This document shows positions 15,625 through 24,452 of a DNA stretch of 64,000 nucleotides, one piece after another. The DNA is taken from NCBI RefSeq assembly GCF_042852765.1, contig NZ_AP031414.1; one strand, 5' to 3'. The position numbers were made by a program, and so were the translations under genes. The stretch comes from Schaedlerella glycyrrhizinilytica_A (GTDB taxonomy: Bacteria > Bacillota > Clostridia > Lachnospirales > Lachnospiraceae). Below the pieces are notes generated by a model. That model was not told the origin of the DNA. It did not search any database and saw only the letters and a program-made list of their open reading frames with translations. The first letter of the stretch is position 1, and each line of letters opens with the position of its first letter.

Positions 15625-16565
15625 ACGGAATTTTAAACATTTACAAAGAAAAGGGATTTACTTCCCATGACGTAGTTGCAAAGCTTCGCGGAATCACAAA
15701 ACAGAAAAAGATCGGACATACGGGCACGCTCGATCCGGATGCGGAGGGGGTGCTCCCGGTCTGTCTGGGACGCGCGACGAAAGTATGTGCGCTGCTTACG
15801 GAGAAAGATAAGATTTATGAAACGACGCTGCTGCTCGGGAAGACGACCGATACGCAGGATATTTCCGGTACGGTGTTAAAGGAACGGGATACAAAAGCTC
15901 TGACGGAACAGGAAGTCAGGAAATGTATCGACAGCTATGTCGGGACATATGATCAGCTTCCGCCGATGTATTCCGCATTGAAAGTCAACGGAAAGAAGCT
16001 GTATGAACTGGCAAGAGCGGGCGTTGAAGTGGAAAGAAAACGCCGGAGGGTTACGGTCTATGAGATTGAAGTCGTGGAAGTCCGGCTTCCGCGGATCCGG
16101 ATGCGCGTGCATTGTTCCAAAGGAACGTATATCCGCACGCTTTGCCATGATATCGGCGAGAGTCTCGGGTGCGGCGGCTGTATGGAGACGCTGCTGCGCA
16201 CAAAAGTAAGCTGTTTTTCTCTGGAAGACAGCCTGCGGCTTTCGGAAATCGAGCGGCTGTCGGCGGAAGAAAAACTGGAAGAGGTTCTGCTTCCGGTGGA
16301 CGCGCTGTTTTCGGAATATCCAAAGCTGACGCTCAGAACAGGAAAAGAAGCGAAAGCTTACAATGGCAATCCGTTCGGACAAGAGGAACTGATGGAGGAT
16401 CCCGGCGGCATACAGGACGGGGAGCCCGTCCGGATCTATGACGTGCAGGGACAGTTTGTCGGAATCTTCCGATGTCGGATGAAAGGACAGCAAAACGGTG
16501 TGGATGTGCGGGAGAGACGACGTATGGAATTTCGCGTGGAAAAGATGTTTTTGACGCAGGAGTAG
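15618..16565 (+). CDS. truB: tRNA pseudouridine-55 synthase TruB
   Basis: Makes pseudouridine 55 in the T-loop of tRNAs. The 315-residue product starts MLNGILNIYKEKGFTSHDVV and has the catalytic block GHTGTLDPDAEGVLPV with the active-site aspartate, then YSALKVNGKKLYELAR and the CSKGTYIRTLCHDIG motif. I placed the start at the ATG overlapping the previous stop because it gives the family N-terminus; in-frame upstream starts add nine unrelated residues. The C-terminal PUA-like end is present. Confidence 0.95.
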   Translation: MLNGILNIYKEKGFTSHDVVAKLRGITKQKKIGHTGTLDPDAEGVLPVCLGRATKVCALLTEKDKIYETTLLLGKTTDTQDISGTVLKERDTKALTEQEVRKCIDSYVGTYDQLPPMYSALKVNGKKLYELARAGVEVERKRRRVTVYEIEVVEVRLPRIRMRVHCSKGTYIRTLCHDIGESLGCGGCMETLLRTKVSCFSLEDSLRLSEIERLSAEEKLEEVLLPVDALFSEYPKLTLRTGKEAKAYNGNPFGQEELMEDPGGIQDGEPVRIYDVQGQFVGIFRCRMKGQQNGVDVRERRRMEFRVEKMFLTQE

Positions 16566-16588
16566 AAGAGGACGGACAGAAGACAGAT

Positions 16589-17488
16589 ATGCAGTATATT
16601 ACAGAAATCGAATCCTATCAAAGTGAAAAAAGATCCGCGGTGACGCTGGGAAAATTTGACGGATTACATAGAGGACATCAAAAGCTGATCGAACGGGTGC
16701 GGGATCACGCTTCGGACGAGACCGTCAGTATCGTCTGTTCTTTTGATATGGGGAAAGACATGCTCCTGACAGGACCGGAGAAGCGAAAGCGGCTGGAACC
16801 GGAGACGGATGTGCTGATCTTTACATCGTTTCATGAGAGGATCCGGCAGATGGAGCCGGAAACTTTTATCAAAGAGGTGCTTGCGGAGCGGTTTCACGCG
16901 GCGTATGTTGTTGTCGGGACAGATTTTTGTTTTGGACATGAGAAGCGTGGAAATGTGGAGATGCTAAGACAATATGCAGATGTTTACGGCTATCGTCTGG
17001 AAGTGGTTGACAAGGAAGTGTATGACAAAGATGTGATCAGCAGCACACGGGTGCGCAAAGCACTGGAAGCGGGAAAGATCGGACTGGCAAATGAATTGCT
17101 CGGATATCGGTATTCGGTGTCCGGCGTCGTGGAGCACGGGAAACAACTGGGAAGACGTCTCGGATTTCCGACCATGAACGTGGCGTTTGAAGCGAGGAAA
17201 AAGGCGCCCCGTTTCGGCGTCTATGCCTGCAGGGTGGAGATTGACGGAATATGGTTCCCGGGAATCGGAAATGTGGGTGTCAAGCCGACTGTGACGGAGG
17301 AGATGCGTCTTCTTGCGGAAGTATTCGTTCTTGGATATGACGGAAATGCATACGGAAAACAGATCACGGTCGAGTTGTGTGATTTTGAGCGGCCGGAACA
17401 GAAGTTTGCATCGGTGGATGAATTGAAACGTCAGGTGGACGCAGATATTCTGTATGGGAGACGCTATTTTCATCTGGAGGAGCATTAG
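16589..17488 (+). CDS. ribF: Bifunctional riboflavin kinase / FAD synthetase
   Basis: Phosphorylates riboflavin to FMN and adenylates FMN to FAD. The 299-residue protein has the nucleotidyl-transferase domain with LGKFDGLHRGHQKLIE and STRVRKAL, then the C-terminal flavokinase domain with RLGFPTMNVAF and PRFGVYACRV. I set the start at the ATG 16589, which gives the canonical N-terminus MQYITEIESY; the frame extends 39 codons upstream into truB without homology. Its location after truB is standard in Gram-positive bacteria. Confidence 0.94.
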   Translation: MQYITEIESYQSEKRSAVTLGKFDGLHRGHQKLIERVRDHASDETVSIVCSFDMGKDMLLTGPEKRKRLEPETDVLIFTSFHERIRQMEPETFIKEVLAERFHAAYVVVGTDFCFGHEKRGNVEMLRQYADVYGYRLEVVDKEVYDKDVISSTRVRKALEAGKIGLANELLGYRYSVSGVVEHGKQLGRRLGFPTMNVAFEARKKAPRFGVYACRVEIDGIWFPGIGNVGVKPTVTEEMRLLAEVFVLGYDGNAYGKQITVELCDFERPEQKFASVDELKRQVDADILYGRRYFHLEEH

Positions 17489-17575
17489 AGGAGGCGTGCA
17501 AAGGCGTATCGTCCTTTGTACACCGACGAGAGGAACAACAAAAGATTTGCTTGAGAAAAGCGAAGGGAAATACAA

Positions 17576-19222
17576 ATGGGGATAACAACAATTTTCCTGC
17601 TGTTGGGCGGTTTAGGTTTGTTTTTGTTTGGAATGAAACTGATGAGCGACGGTCTGGAGCAGGTTGCAGGCGCGAGAATGCGCTCGATTCTTGAATTTTT
17701 TACGAAAAACAGATTCGTGGGAATGTTGGTCGGAATTCTTTTTACAGCGGTAGTGCAGTCTTCCAGCGCGACGACAGTCATGGTTGTCAGCTTTGTGAAT
17801 TCGGGACTGATGAATCTGTTTCAGGCGGCCGGTGTGATCTTAGGAGCCAATATCGGCACGACGGTGACAGGACAGCTGATCGCATTTAATCTTTCCGATG
17901 TCGCACCGTTGTTTGTGATCATCGGTGTGGTCATGTTTATGTTTTGCAATAAGCAGAACGTGAAAAAGATCGGAGTTGTGATCTTAGGTTTTGGTATCTT
18001 GTTCATGGGACTGAGCACAATGAGCGGTGCGATGTCCTCATTTAAGGAGTCGCCGGAAGTTGTTTCACTGCTCGGCTCTTTGACCAATCCGCTGATGGCG
18101 ATTTTGGTAGGATTTATGATCACGGCAATCCTGCAGAGCTCGTCGGCAACGGTCGGGATCGTCATTCTCATGGCGTCACAGGGACTGCTGGCATTTCCGA
18201 TCTGCTTCTTTTTGATCCTGGGATGTAATATGGGATCTTGTGTATCGGCATTGCTGGCGTCGATCGGAGGGAAAAAGGATGCAAAACGTGCGGCATGGAT
18301 CCACTTTTTATTCAACATCATCGGTTCTTTTGTGATTTTTATGATTCTGATGATCGCACTGGATCCAATCGCAGACGGCATTTTGACATTATCAAAAGGC
18401 AATGTCAGCAGAGCGGTGGCAAATGCGCATACGCTGATCAAAATTTGCGAAGTGTTCCTGCTTTTCCCATTTATGGGATGGGTCGTGAAAGCGACGTATC
18501 GGATTGTTCCGGGGGAGGACGTGCGCAGTACAGACACGTATGAATTGAAATATATCCAGCCGGAGGGAAGCGTTTCGCCGGCAACCGCGGTTGTGGACGG
18601 GATCCATGAACTGCAGCAGATGGGTGAGCTTGCGAGAACCAATTTAAAAATGAGCATGGAAGCGCTTTGTGAACCGGATGAAAAGAAAATAAAAGCGGTC
18701 TGCGAACAAGAAGCGTACATTGATTTCCTGAACCGGGAGATCACCGACTATCTTGTGAAGATCAGTGAACTGGATCTCCCGATCGCGGATGCAAAGATCC
18801 TCGGCGGTCTGTTCCATGTAGTCAACGATATCGAGCGGATCGGCGATCATGCGGAGAATTTTGCGGAAGCCGCAAAAGAGCGGATGGAAAAACAGATCCC
18901 ATTCAGTGAGAAAGCCATCCGCCAGATCCGGGAGATGGCAGAGATGGTAACGGAAGTGCTGGATTATGCATTGCAAATGTTTTCGGAGCGCAGCACAGAA
19001 CATATGAAAGAGGTTCTGCAATTGGAAGAAGCGGTGGATCAGCTGGAGCGGAAACTGCAGAAAGCGCATGTGAAGCGGCTGACCAAAGGAAAATGTACAC
19101 CGGAAGCAAGCATGCTGTATTCCGATGCGATTTCCGGTCTGGAACGTGCGGCGGATCATGCCACGAATATCGCGTTTGCGATCCTGGAACCGGAAGATCT
19201 CAGTGAAGAAGAGGAAGAGTAA
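17576..19222 (+). CDS. Na/Pi cotransporter family protein with C-terminal PhoU-like domain
   Basis: Predicted sodium-dependent phosphate transporter of the plasma membrane (PNaS/NptA family). The N-terminal 300 residues contain eight or so hydrophobic segments and the two inverted QSSSAT motifs (VVQSSSATTVMV about residue 61 and ILQSSSATVGIV about 184). These mark the substrate-binding repeats. Residues about 335-540 are helical and charged and resemble PhoU (two helical repeats, NDIERIGDHAENFAE and SGLERAADHATNIAFA). 548 residues is the normal length for the fused form. It starts 87 nt after ribF and is followed by a MATE exporter 36 nt later. Confidence 0.9.
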   Translation: MGITTIFLLLGGLGLFLFGMKLMSDGLEQVAGARMRSILEFFTKNRFVGMLVGILFTAVVQSSSATTVMVVSFVNSGLMNLFQAAGVILGANIGTTVTGQLIAFNLSDVAPLFVIIGVVMFMFCNKQNVKKIGVVILGFGILFMGLSTMSGAMSSFKESPEVVSLLGSLTNPLMAILVGFMITAILQSSSATVGIVILMASQGLLAFPICFFLILGCNMGSCVSALLASIGGKKDAKRAAWIHFLFNIIGSFVIFMILMIALDPIADGILTLSKGNVSRAVANAHTLIKICEVFLLFPFMGWVVKATYRIVPGEDVRSTDTYELKYIQPEGSVSPATAVVDGIHELQQMGELARTNLKMSMEALCEPDEKKIKAVCEQEAYIDFLNREITDYLVKISELDLPIADAKILGGLFHVVNDIERIGDHAENFAEAAKERMEKQIPFSEKAIRQIREMAEMVTEVLDYALQMFSERSTEHMKEVLQLEEAVDQLERKLQKAHVKRLTKGKCTPEASMLYSDAISGLERAADHATNIAFAILEPEDLSEEEEE

Positions 19223-19258
19223 GGCGACGAAAATCAGACGAGTGGAAATAGGGATCAT

Positions 19259-20614
19259 ATGAAACAGGGAAATATATTCGGAGATAAGATATTTTACGGA
19301 AAATTATGGAAATTAACGGTTCCGATCGCAGTGCAGAGCCTGATGCTTGCTTCGGTCGCTGCGGCGGACGCGATCATGCTCGGACGTGTGGAACAAAATG
19401 CGATGGCGGCGGTTTCGTTGGCGACACAGATCCAGTTTATCCAAAATATGGTGCTGGGAGCGATCGTGGCAGGTCTGGTGATATTGGGAGCGCAGTATTG
19501 GGGAAAAGGGGATAAGAAGACGATCAATGATCTTTTCTGCATGAGCATCCGTCTTGCAGGCGTGACAAGCATCCTGTTTTTTATCGGATGTATCTTCTTT
19601 CCACGTTGGCTGATGCTGATCTTTACCAATGAAGAAGTGTTGATCGAGATAGGGATCCGCTATTTGAAAGTGGCGGGATGGTCTTATCTGCTGACCGGGA
19701 TTTCCCAATGTTATCTGGCGATCATGAAAGTCAGCGACCACGCGGCGCAGACCGCAAAGATCAGTATCGGCGCAGTGTTGATCAATATCGTATTAAATGC
19801 GGTTTTTATCTTTGGATTTTTCGGACTTCCGGCGATGGGCGTGCAGGGGGCGGCGCTTGCGACTTTGATTTCCCGGATCATCGAGCTTGGATGGGCGGTG
19901 ACCGTGTCGCATCAGGAGGGATATATCCGTCCTGACTGGAGCCGGCTGTTTCATCGGGACGCCCTGCTTGCAAAAGATTTTCGGAAATGTATGCTGCCGA
20001 TCTTAGGCGCGTCGCTTGCATGGGGGATCGGATTTACGTCTTATTCCGCGTTTATGGGGCATCTCGGAACGGATGCGACGGCAGCCAATTCGGTGGCGGC
20101 TGTCGTGCGTGACCTTGTATGCTGTCTGTGCAACGGACTTGCCAGCGGCGGCGGGATCCTCGTCGGGAATGAACTGGGAGCCGGAGATCTGAAAACCGGA
20201 AAATTGTATGGCGACCGTCTGCTTGTTCTGGCATTCCTGACAGGGATAGTATCGGCGGCGGTGATGTTGCTTATGACGCCGCTGATCATGATGTTTGTGA
20301 AACTGACGGATGGAGCACAGGATTATCTGCTGGGAATGATGCTGATCATGTCGTTCTACATGATCGGACGGGCGGTCAATACGATCGTCATCAACGGGAT
20401 TTTCGCGGCAGGCGGCGATACGATGTTTGATATGTACAGCCTGATGGTCGTGATGTGGGGCATTGCCATTCCGCTGGCGGCAGCGGGCACGTTCTTTTTG
20501 GACTGGCCGGTGCTTGTCGTCTATGCGTGTACCTGTCTGGATGAAGTCGGCAAGATTCCGTGGGTACTGATCCACTATCGTAAGAATAAGTGGGTAAAAG
20601 ATCTGACAAGATAA
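19259..20614 (+). CDS. MATE family efflux transporter
   Basis: Multidrug and toxic compound extrusion family protein, twelve predicted membrane helices in two homologous halves; exports organic cations or other compounds using Na or H gradients. The 451-residue product shows WKLTVPIAVQSLMLASVAAADAIMLG in helix 1 and AMGVQGAALATLISRIIELG in the family position. No specific substrate can be read. It is co-oriented with the phosphate transporter and no clear promoter separates them. Confidence 0.9.
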   Translation: MKQGNIFGDKIFYGKLWKLTVPIAVQSLMLASVAAADAIMLGRVEQNAMAAVSLATQIQFIQNMVLGAIVAGLVILGAQYWGKGDKKTINDLFCMSIRLAGVTSILFFIGCIFFPRWLMLIFTNEEVLIEIGIRYLKVAGWSYLLTGISQCYLAIMKVSDHAAQTAKISIGAVLINIVLNAVFIFGFFGLPAMGVQGAALATLISRIIELGWAVTVSHQEGYIRPDWSRLFHRDALLAKDFRKCMLPILGASLAWGIGFTSYSAFMGHLGTDATAANSVAAVVRDLVCCLCNGLASGGGILVGNELGAGDLKTGKLYGDRLLVLAFLTGIVSAAVMLLMTPLIMMFVKLTDGAQDYLLGMMLIMSFYMIGRAVNTIVINGIFAAGGDTMFDMYSLMVVMWGIAIPLAAAGTFFLDWPVLVVYACTCLDEVGKIPWVLIHYRKNKWVKDLTR

Positions 20615-20622
20615 AAAAGGAC

Positions 20623-20651
20623 TTTACAGAGAAAAAGTCTTATGCTATACT
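20623..20651 (+). promoter_or_regulatory. Sigma-A promoter of rpsO
   Basis: TTTACA and TATACT with a 17-nt spacer. Transcription would start near 20658, giving a leader of about 90 nt that contains GCGG/CCGC and other short foldbacks, a setting where S15 autoregulation is common. Confidence 0.8.
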
Positions 20652-20748
20652 ACTCGAGGTATGAAAAACCGGTGTTCGGTGAGCGGATAACTCCAACCGC
20701 CGCTTAATACCAGGCGTTTTTAGAAGAATTTCAAGGAGGAAATGAAAC

Positions 20749-21015
20749 ATGATCACAAAGGAACAGAAACAGGCAATCATCAACGAATACGGAAGATGTG
20801 AGGGAGATACAGGATCACCGGAAGTACAGGTGGCACTTCTCACAGCAAGAATCAACGATCTGACAGATCACTTCAAGAGCAACCCGAAAGATCACCACTC
20901 CAGAAGAGGACTTCTGAAGATGGTAGGACAGAGACGTGGTCTTCTGGCATACCTGAAGAAAGTTGATATCGAGAGATACCGTACACTGATCGAAAGACTT
21001 GGTCTGAGAAAATAA
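20749..21015 (+). CDS. rpsO: 30S ribosomal protein S15
   Basis: Primary 16S rRNA-binding ribosomal protein. The 88 residues contain the complete S15 signature DTGSPEVQVALLTARINDLTDH-like block (GDTGSPEVQVALLT), DHHSRRGLLKMVGQRR and LLAYLKK. A strong AAGGAGG lies before the ATG. It is transcribed from its own promoter and ends in a terminator before pnp, the classical rpsO-pnp pairing. Confidence 0.97.
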   Translation: MITKEQKQAIINEYGRCEGDTGSPEVQVALLTARINDLTDHFKSNPKDHHSRRGLLKMVGQRRGLLAYLKKVDIERYRTLIERLGLRK

Positions 21016-21027
21016 TATCATGACGCG

Positions 21028-21057
21028 AACCTGCATGGCGGAAGCTGTGCAGGTTTT
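21028..21057 (+). terminator. Intrinsic terminator of rpsO
   Basis: AACCTGCA/TGCAGGTT stem around a 12-nt loop followed by TTTT, 12 nt after the rpsO stop. Confidence 0.85.
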
Positions 21058-21155
21058 TTGTATGGGATCGACGATCAGGCTGCCGGGAATTACCGAAAGA
21101 ATGTTTCGCTGTCGGATTCCTGCCGGATTTCATGTTGGATTGCCGAAAGAACTCA

Positions 21156-21184
21156 TTGCGTTACCTATAAGGGTATGCTATAAT
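21156..21184 (+). promoter_or_regulatory. Sigma-A promoter of pnp
   Basis: TTGCGT and a perfect TATAAT with a 17-nt spacer, giving a leader of about 125 nt to the pnp ATG. Confidence 0.8.
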
Positions 21185-21199
21185 ATAAAAGATTGTGGA

Positions 21200-21277
21200 C
21201 AGGAGAATGTTCCCGAGACCACTGAAAAGAATATCAGCAGTAGTTGGTGGTTTTTTCAGTAGTTTCGGACGCTCCTG
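21200..21277 (+). promoter_or_regulatory. Long stem-loop in the pnp leader
   Basis: CAGGAG (21200-21205) pairs with CTCCTG (21272-21277), CCGA (21213-21216) with TCGG (21265-21268), and ACTGAAAA (21221-21228) with TTTTCAGT (21253-21260). This makes a 78-nt imperfect foldback immediately after the predicted start of transcription. An alternative inner pairing (ACCAC/GTGGT followed by six T, about 21218-21256) looks like a terminator. In E. coli a leader stem-loop of pnp is cut by RNase III and mediates PNPase autoregulation. A similar role here is inference. Confidence 0.65.
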
Positions 21278-21314
21278 ACCGGCAAAATGTTTGGAAAATG
21301 ATAAGGAGAACGCT

Positions 21315-23402
21315 ATGTTTAAAAAATTTGAGATGGAACTTGCAGGAAGAACCCTGCGGGTTGATGTAGACAGAGTTGCGAAACAGGCGAACGGTGCGGT
21401 TTTGATGCACTATGGTGATACGACCGTTCTGTGTACGGCAACGGCATCCGAGAAGCCGAGAGAGGGGATCGATTTCTTTCCTCTGAGCGTAGAGTATAAT
21501 GAAAGATTATATTCTGTCGGCAAGATCCCGGGAGGATTTAACAAAAGAGAGGGAAAAGCATCTGAGAATGCGATCCTGACCTGCCGTGTCATCGACCGTC
21601 CGATGCGTCCGTTGTTCCCGAAAGATTACCGGAATGACGTGACACTGGAAAATCTTGTCATGTCTGTTGATCAGGACTGCAGCCCGGAACTGACGGCGAT
21701 GCTTGGCGCGGCAATCGCAACAAGTATTTCCGATATTCCGTTTGACGGACCGATCTCCACAACACAGGTAGGTCTTGTTGACGGAGAGTTCGTATTTAAC
21801 CCTACGGCAGCACAGAAAGAAGTATCCGACCTTGCGTTGACGGTTGCGTCTACAAAAGAGAAAGTGATCATGATCGAGGCAGGAGCGAACGAAGTTCCGG
21901 AAGCTCGGATGATCGAGGCGATCTTTGCGGCACATGAGCTGAACCAGAAAGTGATCGCATTTATCGAGACGATCGTTGCAGAATGCGGAAAAGAAAAACA
22001 TTCTTATGAGAGCTGCGCTGTTCCGGAAGAGTTGTTTGCGGCAATCCGTGAGATCGTGACTCCGGAAGAGATGGAAGAGGCTGTATTTACAGACGACAAA
22101 CAGACTCGTGAAGAGAATATCCGTGTGATCACAGAGAAGCTGGAAGAAGCATTTGCAGAGAATGAAGAGTGGCTTTCCGTGCTTGGCGAAGCAGTATATC
22201 AGTATCAGAAGAAGACAGTCAGAAAGATGATCTTAAAAGATCACAAACGTCCGGACGGACGTACGATCGATCAGATCCGTCCGCTCGCGGCAGAGATCGA
22301 CCTGATTCCGCGTGTACATGGATCGGCGATGTTCACAAGAGGACAGACACAGATTTGTACCGTGACAACACTGGCTCCGCTTTCCGAAGCACAGAGACTG
22401 GATGGATTGGACGAGGCGGAGACTTCCAAGAGATATATGCATCACTACAATTTCCCGTCCTACTCCGTGGGAGAGACGAGACCGTCCAGAGGTCCGGGAA
22501 GACGTGAGATCGGACACGGAGCGTTGGCAGAACGTGCCCTGCTTCCGGTACTTCCGAGCGAATCCGAGTTCCCGTATGCGATCCGTACCGTATCCGAGAC
22601 ATTTGAATCCAACGGATCCACTTCTCAGGCAAGTGTCTGCGCATCCAGTATGTCACTGATGTCCGCAGGAGTGCCGATCAAGTCCGCAGTTGCCGGAATT
22701 TCCGCAGGACTTGTGACAGGAGATACCGATGATGATTATCTTGTATTGACTGATATTCAGGGATTGGAAGATTTCTTTGGAGATATGGACTTTAAAGTGG
22801 CAGGTACACACAAAGGAATCACGGCGATCCAGATGGATATTAAGATCCACGGGTTGACAAGACCGATCATTGAAGAGGCGATCGCTGCAACGAAAAAAGC
22901 GAGAACCTATATTCTCGATGAAGTGATGAACAAAGCGATCGCAGAACCGAGAACAGAAGTCGGAGAGTATGCGCCGAAGATCATCCAGATGCAGATCGAT
23001 CCGCAGAAGATCGGTGATGTCGTTGGTCAGAGAGGAAAGACCATCAATGCGATCATCGAACAGACCGGTGTGAAGATTGACATCGAGGACGACGGAGCAG
23101 TATCGATCTGCGGAACTGAGAAAGAGAGCATGGAAAAAGCTGCCAAACTGATCACAACGATCGTGACAGATTTTGAGGCTGGTCAGGTATTCGAGGGAAA
23201 AGTGATCAGCATCAAAGAATTTGGTGCATTTGTTGAGTTTGCTCCGGGAAAAGAGGGAATGGTGCATATTTCCAAGATCTCTAAAGAAAGAGTGAACAAG
23301 GTGGAAGACGTTCTGAAGCTCGGGGATGTTGTAAAAGTTGTATGTCTCGGAAAAGACAAGATGGGAAGATTTAGCTTCAGTATGAGAGATGTGGCTGAAT
23401 AA
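21315..23402 (+). CDS. pnp: Polynucleotide phosphorylase
   Basis: Phosphorolytic 3'-5' exoribonuclease of the RNA degradosome. The 695-residue protein has two RNase PH-like domains (RTLRVDVDRVAKQANGAVLM; catalytic second core with RRPDG-type KRPDGRTIDQIRPL, FTRGQTQ, and GDTDDDYLVLTDIQGLEDFFGDMDFKVAG). It ends in a KH domain (GQRGKTINAIIEQTG) and an S1 domain (GKVISIKEFGAFVEFAPGKEGMVHISKIS). The ATG at 21315 lies 4 nt after AAGGAGAA and gives the family start MFKKFEMEL; an upstream in-frame start has no ribosome site. Its own terminator has been split by an insertion sequence just downstream. Confidence 0.97.
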   Translation: MFKKFEMELAGRTLRVDVDRVAKQANGAVLMHYGDTTVLCTATASEKPREGIDFFPLSVEYNERLYSVGKIPGGFNKREGKASENAILTCRVIDRPMRPLFPKDYRNDVTLENLVMSVDQDCSPELTAMLGAAIATSISDIPFDGPISTTQVGLVDGEFVFNPTAAQKEVSDLALTVASTKEKVIMIEAGANEVPEARMIEAIFAAHELNQKVIAFIETIVAECGKEKHSYESCAVPEELFAAIREIVTPEEMEEAVFTDDKQTREENIRVITEKLEEAFAENEEWLSVLGEAVYQYQKKTVRKMILKDHKRPDGRTIDQIRPLAAEIDLIPRVHGSAMFTRGQTQICTVTTLAPLSEAQRLDGLDEAETSKRYMHHYNFPSYSVGETRPSRGPGRREIGHGALAERALLPVLPSESEFPYAIRTVSETFESNGSTSQASVCASSMSLMSAGVPIKSAVAGISAGLVTGDTDDDYLVLTDIQGLEDFFGDMDFKVAGTHKGITAIQMDIKIHGLTRPIIEEAIAATKKARTYILDEVMNKAIAEPRTEVGEYAPKIIQMQIDPQKIGDVVGQRGKTINAIIEQTGVKIDIEDDGAVSICGTEKESMEKAAKLITTIVTDFEAGQVFEGKVISIKEFGAFVEFAPGKEGMVHISKISKERVNKVEDVLKLGDVVKVVCLGKDKMGRFSFSMRDVAE

Positions 23403-23413
23403 TAAATCATAAT

Positions 23414-23433
23414 AAAAAGACTCAGTACAGAAA
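23414..23433 (+). terminator. Left arm of the pnp terminator, separated by an insertion sequence
   Basis: AAAAAGACTCAGTACAGAAA, 11 nt after the pnp stop. It pairs along all 20 positions with 25173-25192 (17 Watson-Crick, 2 G-U, 1 mismatch), and the right arm is followed by more T. The two arms are now 1.74 kb apart with the IS3-family element between them. Confidence 0.8.
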
Positions 23434-23491
23434 GAATGTGAAGTTTGAACTGCTCTCCGTCAAGAGGACAATGAAATAATATAATTTTTTA

Positions 23492-23527
23492 CCAGCCGAT
23501 ATTGCCAAGGTACCGGCTGGATTTTTT
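23492..23527 (+). terminator. Terminator-like hairpin inside the IS end
   Basis: CCAGCCG and CGGCTGG enclose a 15-nt loop and are followed by ATTTTTT on the plus strand. It faces transcripts coming from pnp, and its T-run overlaps the orfB stop codon. It could protect the transposase gene from read-through antisense transcription, and could now serve as the pnp terminator. Confidence 0.75.
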
Positions 23528-24452
23528 ATGCAGCTAAATACATTTCGTATTTTTCCATTGGTGTAACTATTCCTAAATTTCTTTGAAGCCTTTTGGTGTT
23601 ATAATATCGAATATAATTTTTTATCATTTCTATTAAAGATTCTTTATCCATAAATTTTTTACCATAATATCGTTCTCGTTTTATAATTCCCCAAAAACCT
23701 TCCATTGGTCCATTATCAATACACTTAGCAACTCTGGACATACTTTGTGTCATTCCTGCCTTTTCCAGCTTACTATGAAATACTCGATTAGTGTACTGAA
23801 AACCGCGATCGGAATGAAAAAGTGGATGAGCATCTGGATTTTCAGCAATCGCTTTGTCTACAGTGTCAAAAACTAATGAATTGTCATTCCTATCTCTAAC
23901 CATGTAGGCCACGATTCTTCGATCATAGAGATCTAAAATAGCACTGAGATAAACTTTATGTACTTCAATCCCCTCATACCATTTAAATTCAGTAACATCC
24001 GTAAGCCATTTTTCATTTGGTTTATCTGCATGAAATTCACGATTTAGAAGATTTTCTGCAATATACTGCGGATTGTTAGAATTCCGTGTACAACCATTAT
24101 TCGCATATTTTATGGTTGATTTGATATCTCGTTTACGACAGATTCGCAACATTCTTTTATCACTGATTTTAATGTCATGATATCGCTCTAGATCATCCCG
24201 AATTCTTCGGTATCCCTTATCAGGACTTTCATTATGAATTTGCTCGGCAATATCTGCAATCCGGATATTTTCTGTTTCTCTAGCAGACTTAGAACCATTT
24301 AGCCATTTATAATAAGCTGAGCGGGATACTTTTAAAATTTTACAAGCTTGTTCTACTGGATATCCTAATTGTTTTGTACATTCCAGAATACTCTGATATA
24401 AATGCGCTTGCTTTACTTGCGATAAGCATCTCCCCTTTCTAATTCCTCGAGT
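23526..24452 (-). CDS. IS3-family transposase orfB (DDE integrase), read by -1 frameshift
   Basis: Catalytic half of the transposase. The frame is open from the A-run at 24452-24458 to the TAA at 23526, about 308 codons; the first ATG inside is at 24152. It contains an HTH_21-like N-terminal part (YPVEQACKILKVSRSAYYKW, PDKGYRRIRDDL) and the rve integrase core with the DDE residues in WLTDVTEF, HSDRGFQYTN and NGPMEGFWGIIKRE. The C-terminal YNTKRLQRNLGIVTPMEKY is typical of IS150 relatives. It overlaps orfA by 40 nt in the -1 frame, so it is most likely made as an OrfAB fusion. Confidence 0.88.
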   Translation of the reverse strand, partial: TRGIRKGRCLSQVKQAHLYQSILECTKQLGYPVEQACKILKVSRSAYYKWLNGSKSARETENIRIADIAEQIHNESPDKGYRRIRDDLERYHDIKISDKRMLRICRKRDIKSTIKYANNGCTRNSNNPQYIAENLLNREFHADKPNEKWLTDVTEFKWYEGIEVHKVYLSAILDLYDRRIVAYMVRDRNDNSLVFDTVDKAIAENPDAHPLFHSDRGFQYTNRVFHSKLEKAGMTQSMSRVAKCIDNGPMEGFWGIIKRERYYGKKFMDKESLIEMIKNYIRYYNTKRLQRNLGIVTPMEKYEMYLAA

